Source: Marinomonas aquimarina
Lineage (GTDB): Bacteria; Pseudomonadota; Gammaproteobacteria; Pseudomonadales; Marinomonadaceae
Direction: 5' to 3'
Length of the DNA: 64,000 nucleotides
Assembly: GCF_900089755.1 (NCBI RefSeq)
Contig: NZ_FLOC01000013.1
Location: 1-64,000, forward strand
Within the stretch, counting starts at the first letter, position 1; the number at the start of each line of letters is the position of its first letter. Made by a program: the position numbers and the translations under genes. The notes under the pieces were generated by a model. That model worked only from the letters and a program-made list of their open reading frames with translations, ran no database searches and had not been told where the DNA came from. Below are positions 16,628 to 25,273 of this stretch, piece after piece.

Positions 16628-17029
16628 ATGATGACACCAGAACATCATGACCACACGTCGGACTCGCCCTCTAAGGAAGAGGCCGTGACCGCCGATCAGC
16701 TGACATTAAGCCACAAACAATGGTTTAAGAGCCTTCTCGGTCTCGGCGCTTTAGAAGCCAAGATCTGGATCGCTTCCAGTGCTCAGCTCGTCGCTCTGAT
16801 GTGTGGTGTGGTGTTCTTATTACTGACCAGTTGGCTGCTGTTGATTGCTCTCATCGCCACTGCAGCATGGTATGCGGGCTGGTCATTGTTGGCGATTTTA
16901 GCCATTGCTTTGATCACCACCTTAGTCAGCGCAGTAGTGTTGGCGTATCTAATACGACGCACCCTACAGCGCATGGATCTGACCCGAACACTGGATGCCA
17001 TCCTTTCAACCGACAGCGAGGACGACTGA
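16628..17029 (+). CDS. Phage holin family protein (YqjE-like)
   Basis: A 133-residue protein with a charged N-terminus and two long membrane helices (about residues 55-78 and 83-108): LVALMCGVVFLLLTSWLLLIALIATAAWYAGW and LLAILAIALITTLVSAVVLAYL. This matches the YqjE/DUF1469 'holin superfamily III' group. Despite the name, these are chromosomal membrane proteins. Two adjacent ATG codons (16628 and 16631) could start it. The stop overlaps the next start as ATGA. Confidence 0.87.
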   Translation: MMTPEHHDHTSDSPSKEEAVTADQLTLSHKQWFKSLLGLGALEAKIWIASSAQLVALMCGVVFLLLTSWLLLIALIATAAWYAGWSLLAILAIALITTLVSAVVLAYLIRRTLQRMDLTRTLDAILSTDSEDD

Positions 17030-17331
17030 TGTTTGGTTTAAACAAGATGTACCGTGAGCGAGAACAGCTCTATATGCGTTGTCAGCGGGCGCGAGCTCAA
17101 GCCGATGAAGATCGAGCCTTGGCTAAGCAGAAAACCCTTGACGCTGTTTCGAGTACGAAAGGTTTGTTGGTCAGTTTTGTACTGGGGTTAACCACTCAAT
17201 GTGACGCGGCCCAGCAGGCTCATCGTAGCGTGCTAAAAGGTGTGCAAAACGAGCTGCTGGGGGTCATCAATCAGTATTTGGCAGCGCGCTTTCAGGCACC
17301 GCCAGAGTCGCCTTCAGAAACAAAAGACTAG
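17029..17331 (+). CDS. YqjK-like small protein
   Basis: A 100-residue protein starting at the ATG that overlaps the YqjE stop (TGATG). It opens with MFGLNKMYREREQLYMRCQRARAQ, a basic helix, and has one hydrophobic stretch (GLLVSFVLGLTTQC, about residues 45-58). Its place as third gene after DUF883 and YqjE agrees with E. coli yqjD-yqjE-yqjK. Sequence similarity to YqjK itself is weak, so the name is positional. Its end overlaps that of yaeQ by four bases. Confidence 0.7.
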   Translation: MFGLNKMYREREQLYMRCQRARAQADEDRALAKQKTLDAVSSTKGLLVSFVLGLTTQCDAAQQAHRSVLKGVQNELLGVINQYLAARFQAPPESPSETKD

Positions 17332-17873
17332 CGCCAAGCCGGGTGTAGAGCGCATTCGCCTTGTTCGCTCGAGACCCACATTTCGCCATCTTGGATGGTC
17401 ACATTTAATTGCATGGTACGAGCACACAAGCCTTCTAAGGCTTGGATTTCCGCTTCGGCAAATTGCAGCACACGCAGATTATCAAAGCGACTTAACTTAC
17501 CCTTGTTTTGCTCCCACCAAATATCCGATTTGTCGTTATAATTCACGATCACTACGTCTTGAGCGCGGCCACAGGCTTTGCGTAGACGCTTCTCATCAGG
17601 CTGGCCTAATTCGACCCACAGCAGAATCTCGTCAGAGAAGTTTTTCTGCCACAAATCCGGCTCATCTTCGGTGCTGATGCCCTTGGTAAAAGCTAACTGC
17701 TCATCGCCGTCTTTGTCATCTGCCAGCAAAGCAAATACCGCGAGACGCGCCATCATGCGTTCTTCGGTCTCAGAAGGGTGTAGTGCAAGGGTTAAATCGT
17801 AACTTTGGTAGTGGTGTCGATCCATGTCCGACACTTGTACAGAGGCTTTGTAAATCGTTGCTTTAATAGCCAT
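17328..17873 (-). CDS. yaeQ: YaeQ family protein
   Basis: At 181 residues it equals E. coli YaeQ in length and matches throughout: ALKATIYKA-type start, HPSETEERMMARLAVFAL, LAFTKGISTEDEPDLWQ, LWVELGQPDEKRLRKAC and the end TMQLNVTIQDGEMWVS. YaeQ has a fold related to PD-(D/E)XK nucleases and has been linked to haemolysin expression in E. coli, but its biochemical role is unclear. It converges on the YqjK-like gene with a four-base overlap. Confidence 0.94.
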   Translation of the reverse strand: MAIKATIYKASVQVSDMDRHHYQSYDLTLALHPSETEERMMARLAVFALLADDKDGDEQLAFTKGISTEDEPDLWQKNFSDEILLWVELGQPDEKRLRKACGRAQDVVIVNYNDKSDIWWEQNKGKLSRFDNLRVLQFAEAEIQALEGLCARTMQLNVTIQDGEMWVSSEQGECALHPAWR

Positions 17874-18000
17874 TTCTTGTGTTTCAACTATTCAGAAAAG
17901 ATGCCGCGCATTGTACTCCTAAATGGCAGCCAATGGTGCTCGTTTTGCGCATAAACACACAGGGTATTTGATTTTTGCGAGTATTTTAGAGGGGCCGATC

Positions 18001-18079
18001 TCTATGTAATTCAATTAGCTTGCGCCTGTCTCGTCTCGTGCCTCGACACCGACGCGTCGGCGCTAATCAAACACATAGA
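18001..18079 (+). repeat. Palindromic element, copy A
   Basis: A 79-bp sequence from TCTATG to CATAGA whose ends are themselves imperfectly complementary. Its reverse complement aligns with copy B at 18171-18239 over nearly the whole length, copy A carrying about ten extra bases in the middle. It is probably a REP/BIME- or MITE-like dispersed element. Confidence 0.75.
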
Positions 18080-18170
18080 GAGCGTCCCTAATGAAAGCCA
18101 AGAAGCGAAGTGTTTTAAGACAGTTTAAGGATAAAGCCACCAATCACTTTTGAGGTCTAATTGGCTGAAT

Positions 18171-18239
18171 TCTATGCGTTTAATTAGCGCAGACGCGGTC
18201 GAGGAACGAGAATTGCGCAAGCTAATTGAATTGCATAGA
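18171..18239 (-). repeat. Palindromic element, copy B (inverted)
   Basis: A 69-bp element from TCTATGCG to GCATAGA, in opposite orientation to copy A. Shared blocks include ATTAGCGC near one end and GCGCAAGCTAATTGAATT near the other. The 91 bases between the copies hold a 20-codon frame of unknown meaning (18091-18153). Confidence 0.75.
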
Positions 18240-18300
18240 AGTCAGCATCTATAGACGTCGCATATCTGTCGAACTAAGCAATGATAGGTTATCTAGAACA

Positions 18301-18354
18301 CTTTCAGCACTTTCAGCACTTTCAGCACTTTCAGCACTTTCAGCACTTTCAGCC
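18301..18354. repeat. Six tandem copies of a 9-bp unit
   Basis: The unit CTTTCAGCA is repeated six times, five exactly and the last with one change. It ends across the stop codon of the minus-strand nitrilase-family gene. On that strand each unit begins with TGA in the reading frame, so stop codons are stacked at the gene's end. Confidence 0.93.
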
Positions 18355-19227
18355 CTGAGGGCCTTTAAGCTCAAATTGTTTTGGCCAATCACGGTAGTTA
18401 AACACCTGGCCTTCGTCTCGAATGCGGGCGATCTCGGAAAGATCAACGTCCGCGTACACCCAGCCGGCCTGATCGTTTTCCCCTTGCACTAAGATGCCGT
18501 TGTCAGGGAAGCCATAGTCTACCGGTGTGTAGACGCTGGCGCGGCCGGTGTTGATGTCAACGGCTTCTGACCATGGCGCGTGACCGATGGTAGGGGATTG
18601 CACCACGTAACATTGATTTTCCAAGGCACGGGCCTGACAGCCGATACGCACACGGTGGAAACCGGCTTCGGTATCGGTACAGCTTGGTACTAACAATAGG
18701 TCGGCACCGGCGGCCACTTGCTGGTTGGCGATCATAGGGAATTCGGAGTCGTAACAGATATGCACGCCGACGCGGCCAAGGTCAGTGTCGATCACCTTGA
18801 TCTGGTCTCCGGCGCTGATGTGCCATTGCTCGTTTTCAAAGCGGGTCATGGTCAGCTTGTCTTGGAAGCCAATCAAGCCGCTTGGATCGAACAAGTTAGC
18901 ACGGTTGAGAAAGCTGCCATTGTCCTGAATCGTTGGGAATGAACTTGCTAGAATCATCACGTCATGGCGCTTGGCTAGCTCCATGTGCAAGTCATGGAAC
19001 TTTGGTAAAATGCTTTGCATTTCATGCAGTTGGCGGCTGAGGTCGCGGTAGACCTCTGCACCAAACAAGGACGCCAGTTCCATGCTGCCGTATTCAGGGA
19101 ACACCAACAATTTGGCATCTTGCTGTGCGGCCATGGCGACCCAGCTATCAAGTTTGTCGGCAAACTCTTCCCAACGGTTAAAGAAGCCAATGTCGTATTG
19201 GGCCGCAGCCAGTTTAAATGCGCTCAT
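18349..19227 (-). CDS. Carbon-nitrogen hydrolase (nitrilase superfamily)
   Basis: A 292-residue enzyme with the nitrilase catalytic triad: glutamate in VFPEYGSMEL, lysine in FQDKLTMTRFE and cysteine in VGVHICYDSEFP. It should cleave an amide or nitrile bond in the cytoplasm. Its best relatives appear to be proteins encoded next to, or fused with, GNAT acetyltransferases, and here a GNAT gene lies 12 bases upstream. It is the last gene of a three-gene operon. The substrate is unknown. Its stop codon falls inside a 9-bp tandem repeat. Confidence 0.9.
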   Translation of the reverse strand: MSAFKLAAAQYDIGFFNRWEEFADKLDSWVAMAAQQDAKLLVFPEYGSMELASLFGAEVYRDLSRQLHEMQSILPKFHDLHMELAKRHDVMILASSFPTIQDNGSFLNRANLFDPSGLIGFQDKLTMTRFENEQWHISAGDQIKVIDTDLGRVGVHICYDSEFPMIANQQVAAGADLLLVPSCTDTEAGFHRVRIGCQARALENQCYVVQSPTIGHAPWSEAVDINTGRASVYTPVDYGFPDNGILVQGENDQAGWVYADVDLSEIARIRDEGQVFNYRDWPKQFELKGPQG

Positions 19228-19239
19228 AATCGTTCTGTG

Positions 19240-19833
19240 TTAGTGATCTAAAGGTTTCATCCAGAAGGTCATGGGTTTCAATGACTCTTCGTTTTCGCCC
19301 ACTTCTTTCCAGCTAAAGTGAGTGGCGAGCTCTGGGCGCTTTTGGTAACCACGGTTACGCCAGAACTGATCCAACGGTTGGTAATCCGCCGGACGGGCTG
19401 GATGATCGTCTGGGCGCTGTACGCCACAGAAGCAAGAATATTTGATGCCATCTAGGCTGCGAGCGTGGTCTTCTCGATGATCAAAAAACGCCACGCCTGC
19501 GCCTTGGCCACGGTATTCGGACAGCAAAACCGATTCACCGCAGTAAAAGATCTCATCGATGTTTAAACCCGCGTCCAGAAATGGCTGTTTTACTTCGGCC
19601 ATTTCATGACGCAGTGGCACGCCAGTGGACGCACCGACGACTTTGTCGCCGTCAAACGCCAATACGATGACGCTGTCTGGGGCTTCGATGTAGGTTTTTA
19701 AATAACGTGCTTCGTAGGCCAAATCCCCATCGTACAGATAGGGAAAGTCACGAAACACCTGCATGCGTAGCTGTGCCAGCTCATCTATGTATTGATTGAG
19801 AGCTGGGCCAGAAAGTCGTTGAAAAGTCAGCAT
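19240..19833 (-). CDS. GNAT family N-acetyltransferase
   Basis: A 197-residue protein with a GNAT core: LAQLRMQVFRDFPYLYDGD near the start, VIVLAFDGDKVVGASTGVPL and the acetyl-CoA-binding loop EYRGQGAGVAFFDHRE. The sequence CFCGVQRPDDHPARPADY is typical of a subgroup found with nitrilase-family hydrolases. It lies in the middle of the operon, 12 bases before the hydrolase and 39 after the NTF2-like gene. The acceptor substrate is unknown. Confidence 0.9.
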   Translation of the reverse strand: MLTFQRLSGPALNQYIDELAQLRMQVFRDFPYLYDGDLAYEARYLKTYIEAPDSVIVLAFDGDKVVGASTGVPLRHEMAEVKQPFLDAGLNIDEIFYCGESVLLSEYRGQGAGVAFFDHREDHARSLDGIKYSCFCGVQRPDDHPARPADYQPLDQFWRNRGYQKRPELATHFSWKEVGENEESLKPMTFWMKPLDH

Positions 19834-19872
19834 TGGCGTTTCCGTCTCTCTAGGATCTTAACAAGATAGGGC

Positions 19873-20280
19873 TTAAGCAGAAACTTGAGCGATCCAGTCA
19901 CCAAGGTTGTAGTAGTTAGTAACGCGCGCTACTTTGCCATCACGGATATCGAAGAAAGCGCCCGCAGGTAGCTTGTAAGTTTGGCCGTTGGCTTCTGGTA
20001 GGCCTTCGTCAGTGGCTAGGTACTCACCTAGTACAGTGAATTCTACCGCGGCACGGTCGCCTGCTTCGTTCGACATTACGACGATATCAACGATGGTTTC
20101 TTTGTAGTTCTTGTTCATGCGATCCATGAACGCAGAAAACGTGTCTTTACCTACTTCACGGTCACCTTGGTTGATGTCGTGTACCACGTCATCAGTTAGT
20201 AGAGACAAGAAAGTATCCATATCCTGAGCGTTGAAGGCTTCGTAGTATTTTTGCAGTAGCTGAACGGTTGCTTGGCTCAT
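19873..20280 (-). CDS. NTF2-like / ketosteroid isomerase-related protein
   Basis: A 135-residue protein of the SnoaL/ketosteroid-isomerase-like cone fold: LLQKYYEAFNAQDMDTFLSLLTDDVVHDINQG and LPAGAFFDIRDGKVARVTNYYNLGDWI. These are small enzymes or ligand-binding proteins. I chose ATG 20280 with GGAG eight bases upstream; a TTG 12 bases earlier lies within that site. It is first in the operon with the GNAT and nitrilase-family genes, so it probably acts on the same unknown metabolite. Confidence 0.88.
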   Translation of the reverse strand: MSQATVQLLQKYYEAFNAQDMDTFLSLLTDDVVHDINQGDREVGKDTFSAFMDRMNKNYKETIVDIVVMSNEAGDRAAVEFTVLGEYLATDEGLPEANGQTYKLPAGAFFDIRDGKVARVTNYYNLGDWIAQVSA

Positions 20281-20400
20281 GGTGAACTCCAAAGTTTAAA
20301 AGAATAGAAAAGCGGCATCTTAATCGTGCCGCTTTAGATGTGAAAGACTCGCGTTTCTGGAGTGGTCAAATCATGCACGTCTATGTCGCAAAAAGAAAGA

Positions 20401-22275
20401 CTAGATTTGGGTGACTTGGTTACGACCATTGTGCTTTGAAAAGTAGAGTGCTTCGTCAGCGCGTTTTAAGAAAATATCCCGCTGCTCTGAGGTAGCGGGA
20501 ACCGCCACACTAAAGCCGATACTAATGGTCACATGAAATGTCTGATCACCATAATGAATGGCTTTGTCGGCCACTGCAGTGCGGATGCCTTCCGCGATAT
20601 TTAAGGTCTCGGCTTCTGTGCGATTTGGCAAGACTAAGCAGAATTCTTCCCCGCCATATCGGGCACACAGATCATGGGGGCTTTCGGTAAATTGTGGGAA
20701 GATCGCTGAGATATCACGTAAGCACTGATCACCTGCCTGATGGCCATAGTGATCGTTTACTTTTTTGAAAAAGTCGATATCCATAATCAACACGGCAATG
20801 GGCCATTGTTCGGTCATGGCAAGATCAAATTCCTCGGTAAACCTATGGTCGAAATAACGGCGATTGGCGAGGTGAGTAAGGCCATCTGTTTGACTCATTT
20901 TTTCCAGCTCAGTATTTGCTTGGGTTAGTGAGTACATGGCCAGTTGTAGTTCGCTGGTTTGTTCGGCGACCTTTCTCTCTAAGTCTTCCTTTGCTTGGCG
21001 TTCAACGTTAAGCGCGTGTTGTTGAGCTGTTATTTCTCTATGGCGTGCTTCTAGACTGCGTTGTTCAAAGTAGACCGACTGGGCTTGGGCTTCGGCTTTT
21101 TCTAAGCGTTCGCGGTTAATGCGCTCGGCCAAAGCCATCGACAGCAGCAGAACTTCAATAGTGAAAGCCACATTTTGTAGATAATACAAATCCATCGAAA
21201 AGGGAATGATGTCGGTAAGTCCCATCATAAGCACAAAGGTTGCTATCAATAATGGGGACCACGCAATGGTGATGTATTTGCCTGATGGGTCTCCTTTGTA
21301 CCAAACGCAGCTCGAGATCCAAATACCAATTGGGCAGCTGATAACGGCGGCAATGTCGATAATCCAAATATACCAATCTGCAGGGATCGCGAAGGCACTA
21401 ATCAGCAGCAGGAGCCATGAGCTGATGGCGAGATTGCTCAATTGCAGCACCATGCCTTTATGATTTTCGAGGGACAAAAACTTTCGTAAAAAAATGCTGG
21501 CACTTAAAAAAGCAATGGGGACTGAAAAGCGATAAGTATGTTCCTCGACCCAGTCGATATCGAAATGGATAAAGTGCAGGTAGTTACTGGATGTACATAG
21601 AGTGTAGAAAATAATCGATGCGACATACAGGCAGTAGGTGGCGTAGTTTTCTTCATGGGTGAAAATGAACAGTGATAAGTTATAGGCAAGCATCGCCAAC
21701 AGCACGCCATAAAATAATCCAGTCAGAACACTGCGTAGATGCGTCTCTTTAGCATGTAAGTCCGGCGACTTAAGTGTTAATGGTAGGATGACCTTTTCGG
21801 CACCAGAGACTTTTAAATAGAGAACATAATGGCCATTTTCTGGTAATCGAATGGGAAAAGATAGGCGATCATCAGACATCGTCTGAATGGGGTTCTGTTG
21901 ATTCAATAGACGCCCAGTACGACGGTCTAATAAGTACCATTCGACCTCTGAAAAATTCGGCCAGCCGAGTTTCAGCACCCAATCGTGAGGGGCATTGTCC
22001 GATACATTAATATGTACCTTGAGCCAAGATGTCGTGTCGATACCAAGGTGTAAAGGCAAGCTATTAGGTGTACCCCAGCTATCTGGAGGCTGTCGGTGAA
22101 CGTCTAACAAATAGCTTTGCGCGAGGTCTTGGCGGTAGCTCAGGTATGGGCCTAAGGAATATTCTTGAACGCCGGCATGAATGCTCAGAGGGGGCGGCAC
22201 AGACGCCGCCAATGCACTTGTGCTTGCGATGACGCAGAATAGCCAAATCCATAATGCGGCAGCAAATTTTTGCAT
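20401..22275 (-). CDS. 7TM-DISM diguanylate cyclase
   Basis: A 624-residue membrane protein. A signal peptide (about 1-24) is followed by a periplasmic 7TMR-DISMED2 domain (about 30-165), seven membrane helices (about 180-385), a coiled coil (about 390-450) and a GGDEF domain (about 455-620). The cyclase motifs are intact: LIMDIDFFKKVNDHYGHQAGD and ARYGGEEFCLVLPN. The DISMED2 domain is beta rich and thought to bind carbohydrates, so an extracellular sugar signal is possible. The gene is alone in its operon. Confidence 0.95.
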   Translation of the reverse strand: MQKFAAALWIWLFCVIASTSALAASVPPPLSIHAGVQEYSLGPYLSYRQDLAQSYLLDVHRQPPDSWGTPNSLPLHLGIDTTSWLKVHINVSDNAPHDWVLKLGWPNFSEVEWYLLDRRTGRLLNQQNPIQTMSDDRLSFPIRLPENGHYVLYLKVSGAEKVILPLTLKSPDLHAKETHLRSVLTGLFYGVLLAMLAYNLSLFIFTHEENYATYCLYVASIIFYTLCTSSNYLHFIHFDIDWVEEHTYRFSVPIAFLSASIFLRKFLSLENHKGMVLQLSNLAISSWLLLLISAFAIPADWYIWIIDIAAVISCPIGIWISSCVWYKGDPSGKYITIAWSPLLIATFVLMMGLTDIIPFSMDLYYLQNVAFTIEVLLLSMALAERINRERLEKAEAQAQSVYFEQRSLEARHREITAQQHALNVERQAKEDLERKVAEQTSELQLAMYSLTQANTELEKMSQTDGLTHLANRRYFDHRFTEEFDLAMTEQWPIAVLIMDIDFFKKVNDHYGHQAGDQCLRDISAIFPQFTESPHDLCARYGGEEFCLVLPNRTEAETLNIAEGIRTAVADKAIHYGDQTFHVTISIGFSVAVPATSEQRDIFLKRADEALYFSKHNGRNQVTQI

Positions 22276-22400
22276 CCTAAATGCACCCGTTAAATCAAGT
22301 TATATTAGCCAAGTCTTAAGGGAGAAAATGACACGATATGCGGGACGCTTCAAGTAGTATGCTGTTGCCAATGCGTTATCTTATGTTATTTGCTTAGCCT

Positions 22401-23432
22401 TTAAGCCTTACCTTGCCACCAGCGTTTAGTTCGTACTTCGGAGCCTCGGAACACTTCACCGAAAACTGGAGTGCTTAAGGTGACTTGGCTTTTCGCTGCG
22501 GCCTGCTCGACACGTACTAATGGCTCTTGCCAAGGGTGAAACGCCAAATCAAAGGTGCTGTTATGCACAGGTACCATGATGTCACCTTGTAGGTCTAAGT
22601 GAGCTTGTACACTTTGTTCGGGTGTCATATGAATCTGGGGCCAGGCTTTATCGTAGGCGCCGGTTTCAATAAAGGTCATGGTGAACGGGCCGTAGCGCTC
22701 GCCAATCTCTTTAAAGCCTGGGAAATAGCCTGAATCGCCACTGAAAAACAGGGACCCTGCGCGACTTTTGATGACCCATGAGCCCCATAGCGTTTGCTTG
22801 GCGTCGCTTAAGCCGCGCCCAGAAAAATGCTGTGCCGGGGTGTAAGCAATCATTTGACGATCACTGTGTTCTTCTTGCCACCAATCAAACACCTTCATGT
22901 TGGTGGGCATCACGCCCCATTTTTGTAAGGTCTTGTCGACGCCTTTAGGCACATAAAACTCATAGGTTTTGCGCTTTAACTGTTTGATGGTGGCCTTGTC
23001 TAAGTGGTCGTAATGGTTATGAGAAATCAACACCTTATCGATCAGCGGTAGCTCAGCTAAACTGATCGGGGCAGGGTGAAAACGCTTAGGGCCGGTAAAC
23101 GACAGTGGTGAAGCGTGTTCACTAAAGACCGGATCAATCAACCAGTATTCGCCATAGTGTTTGATCAGTAAGCTGGAATGCCCCAATTTGACGATAAACA
23201 CATCATTGTGGGGCAGCGCGTCGAGTTGTTTGCGGGACAGGCTTTGTACTGGAATAGTGTGCTCGGGCACAGTACCGACCTTCTTTTCAGTAAAGAAACG
23301 GACATAGAGTCGCAAAGTCTTCATGAAGCCGTTCGGGCGGGTGCGAGGCACATTATGAAAAGAGCCCTGTTGATGATGCGCAACGGCAGTGGGGGGAGTC
23401 GTGCGCTCAGACTGAAAGCAAGGACGCTGCAT
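22401..23432 (-). CDS. Metallo-beta-lactamase fold hydrolase (NAPE-PLD/UlaG-like)
   Basis: A 343-residue protein with the metal-binding SHNHYDHLD (HxHxDH) near residue 136, LIDPVFSEHASP upstream of it, and FFSGDSGYFPGF and MVPVHNST further on. This is the arrangement of the N-acyl-phosphatidylethanolamine phospholipase D-like and UlaG-like hydrolases. Bacterial members are often cell-envelope associated, but I see no convincing signal peptide. The substrate could be a phospholipid derivative or a lactone. It appears monocistronic. Confidence 0.87.
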   Translation of the reverse strand: MQRPCFQSERTTPPTAVAHHQQGSFHNVPRTRPNGFMKTLRLYVRFFTEKKVGTVPEHTIPVQSLSRKQLDALPHNDVFIVKLGHSSLLIKHYGEYWLIDPVFSEHASPLSFTGPKRFHPAPISLAELPLIDKVLISHNHYDHLDKATIKQLKRKTYEFYVPKGVDKTLQKWGVMPTNMKVFDWWQEEHSDRQMIAYTPAQHFSGRGLSDAKQTLWGSWVIKSRAGSLFFSGDSGYFPGFKEIGERYGPFTMTFIETGAYDKAWPQIHMTPEQSVQAHLDLQGDIMVPVHNSTFDLAFHPWQEPLVRVEQAAAKSQVTLSTPVFGEVFRGSEVRTKRWWQGKA

Positions 23433-23688
23433 TTGGATTTCCTGTAGTCAAACCTCTATCACTCTGTTTAATGAGGTGTGCTGTGATGGAAACAAGACTG
23501 AAATTGAGGTAAAAAAGTGTAACAAAGACGGCCTATATCGCGTCTTTTGTATAGGAGCATGCTTGCAGCGTTACCTTTAGCTGCATTTTGCTACGATAAA
23601 TACGGTTTTTAAATTGACCAAAGGGACTTTATTAGTCAATTCTTAAAGACAAGAACTTAAAAAACCGTTTCTAAAAGGTTAGGGCATT

Positions 23689-25248
23689 ATGCAAAGTCCA
23701 CTATTTGCTCGTAAGGTTGCGTCCGAGTCTTCGACTCAAAAAGCCATGGAGGACAAACGAGATGTTATGGATAATGAACCCTGGAAAGTCGCACTGATCG
23801 ATGATGAAGAAGATATCATTACCGTTTCTGAGATGGTGCTAAAGAGGCTGCTGGTTGATGATCGACCACTAACGTTTCTAAAAGCACACTCGGCTAAAGA
23901 AGCGATGCAGCTGTTTGAGCAGCACTCTGACATTGCCATTGCCATGGTCGATGTTGTCATGGAAACCGACCACGCTGGGTTAGACCTAGTAAAGTGGATC
24001 CGTGAAAGTCATAAAAATACCACCACACGCTTGGTGCTGAGAACTGGTCAGCCAGGTCAAGCACCTGAAGAAGATGTGATCCGCGATTACGACATTAACG
24101 ATTACAAACATAAAACCGAGCTCAATTCCACGCGCCTCAAAACCACCGTTTATTCGGCGATTCGTTCTTATCGAGACATCAAAGAAGTGGAATCAGGCCA
24201 TCAAGGACTTGAGCATGTGGTGCGTGCCACCACACGGGTGCTGCAAGCTGACTCCAGCCATGCTTTTGCTGTACAGGTACTCACGGAAATCGAGGCTTTA
24301 ACCCAGCAAGAGGGTCTTTGCCTCAGTCTGCTTTATCAAGCCCATAATCCGCTGAATCAGCACGAAGTGATCAAGCTTCACTACGATGGCCAAACGTTGC
24401 GCCAAGAAAGCGACGCACAGGCAACGGCCTTTCCTAGTTCAGCCCAAGCCAGTATTGCCCTCGCCTTAGAGCTTGAGAGCGATGTTCACACCGATCGTCA
24501 GTTCACCTGTTTTAGACGCTTGTCGAAAGACTGCGAATGTGTGCTTTCCGTCTCCTTGCAGAGGCCATTATCAGCGCTGGCGCAAAAGCTGCTGAACGTT
24601 ATGTTGAGCAAGGTGGCGATTATTTTCGAGAGCCTCAACCATCGCGAGGAAATCGAGCGTACGCAACAAGAGCTGATGTTTATTTTGGGTGAAGCCATCG
24701 AGCAGCGCAGTAAAGAAACTGGCTCTCATGTGCGTCGAGTCTCCTTGATCTGTGAGTTGCTGGCGCGCGAATACGGTTTGCAGGAAGACTATGTCCTGCT
24801 GATCAAACACGCGACGCCGATGCATGATATCGGCAAGATTGCGATTCCTGAGCACATACTGCATAAACCGGCGAAGCTTGACCCTGATGAATGGGAAGTG
24901 ATGCAAACCCATGCCCAAGTGGGCCATGACCTGCTGTGCCACTCTAAAAAAGCCTTACTGATGATGGGCGCCAGCATTGCCCTAAATCACCATGAGAAAT
25001 GGAATGGTGCTGGCTATCCCGCGGGGCTTAAGGGGGGGGACATCCCCATCGAAGGGCGCATTATGGCCATTGCCGATGTCATTGATGCCCTAGCTGCACG
25101 TCGCTCCTACAAAGAGCCTTGGCCGCCTGAGCGTATCCTAGCACTGTTACAAGAAGAGCGCGGCCAGCACTTTGATCCGCAATTGTGCGACATCGCGATC
25201 AAACGTTTCGATGACATTATGGCGTTGCGTGATGTCTACCCAGATTAA
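23689..25248 (+). CDS. Response regulator with DUF3369 and HD-GYP phosphodiesterase domains
   Basis: A 519-residue protein. The receiver domain (about 33-155) has acidic residues in ALIDDEED and the phospho-acceptor aspartate near residue 88 in AMVDVVMETD. DUF3369 follows (about 175-325) and then an HD-GYP domain (about 330-510) with ATPMHDIGKIAIP and NHHEKWNGAGYPAGLKGGDIP. HD-GYP enzymes degrade c-di-GMP. An AGGG lies close to the ATG. The adjacent histidine kinase, 25 bases downstream, is its likely phospho-donor. Confidence 0.95.
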   Translation: MQSPLFARKVASESSTQKAMEDKRDVMDNEPWKVALIDDEEDIITVSEMVLKRLLVDDRPLTFLKAHSAKEAMQLFEQHSDIAIAMVDVVMETDHAGLDLVKWIRESHKNTTTRLVLRTGQPGQAPEEDVIRDYDINDYKHKTELNSTRLKTTVYSAIRSYRDIKEVESGHQGLEHVVRATTRVLQADSSHAFAVQVLTEIEALTQQEGLCLSLLYQAHNPLNQHEVIKLHYDGQTLRQESDAQATAFPSSAQASIALALELESDVHTDRQFTCFRRLSKDCECVLSVSLQRPLSALAQKLLNVMLSKVAIIFESLNHREEIERTQQELMFILGEAIEQRSKETGSHVRRVSLICELLAREYGLQEDYVLLIKHATPMHDIGKIAIPEHILHKPAKLDPDEWEVMQTHAQVGHDLLCHSKKALLMMGASIALNHHEKWNGAGYPAGLKGGDIPIEGRIMAIADVIDALAARRSYKEPWPPERILALLQEERGQHFDPQLCDIAIKRFDDIMALRDVYPD

Positions 25249-25273
25249 CTTCAAAGGGTAATGGAGTAGGGCG

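Noticed and set aside
16801-17028. Extended start of the YqjK-like gene
   Set aside because: It runs inside yqjE in another frame; the ATG at 17029 overlapping the yqjE stop is the better start.
16628-17029. Phage holin as a sign of a prophage
   Set aside because: The YqjE family is chromosomal; no other phage gene is present.
18091-18153. 20-codon basic ORF between the inverted repeats
   Set aside because: Too short to support; may be a relic carried by the repeat pair.
18301-18354. CRISPR array
   Set aside because: The 9-bp units are directly adjacent without spacers, and there are no cas genes.
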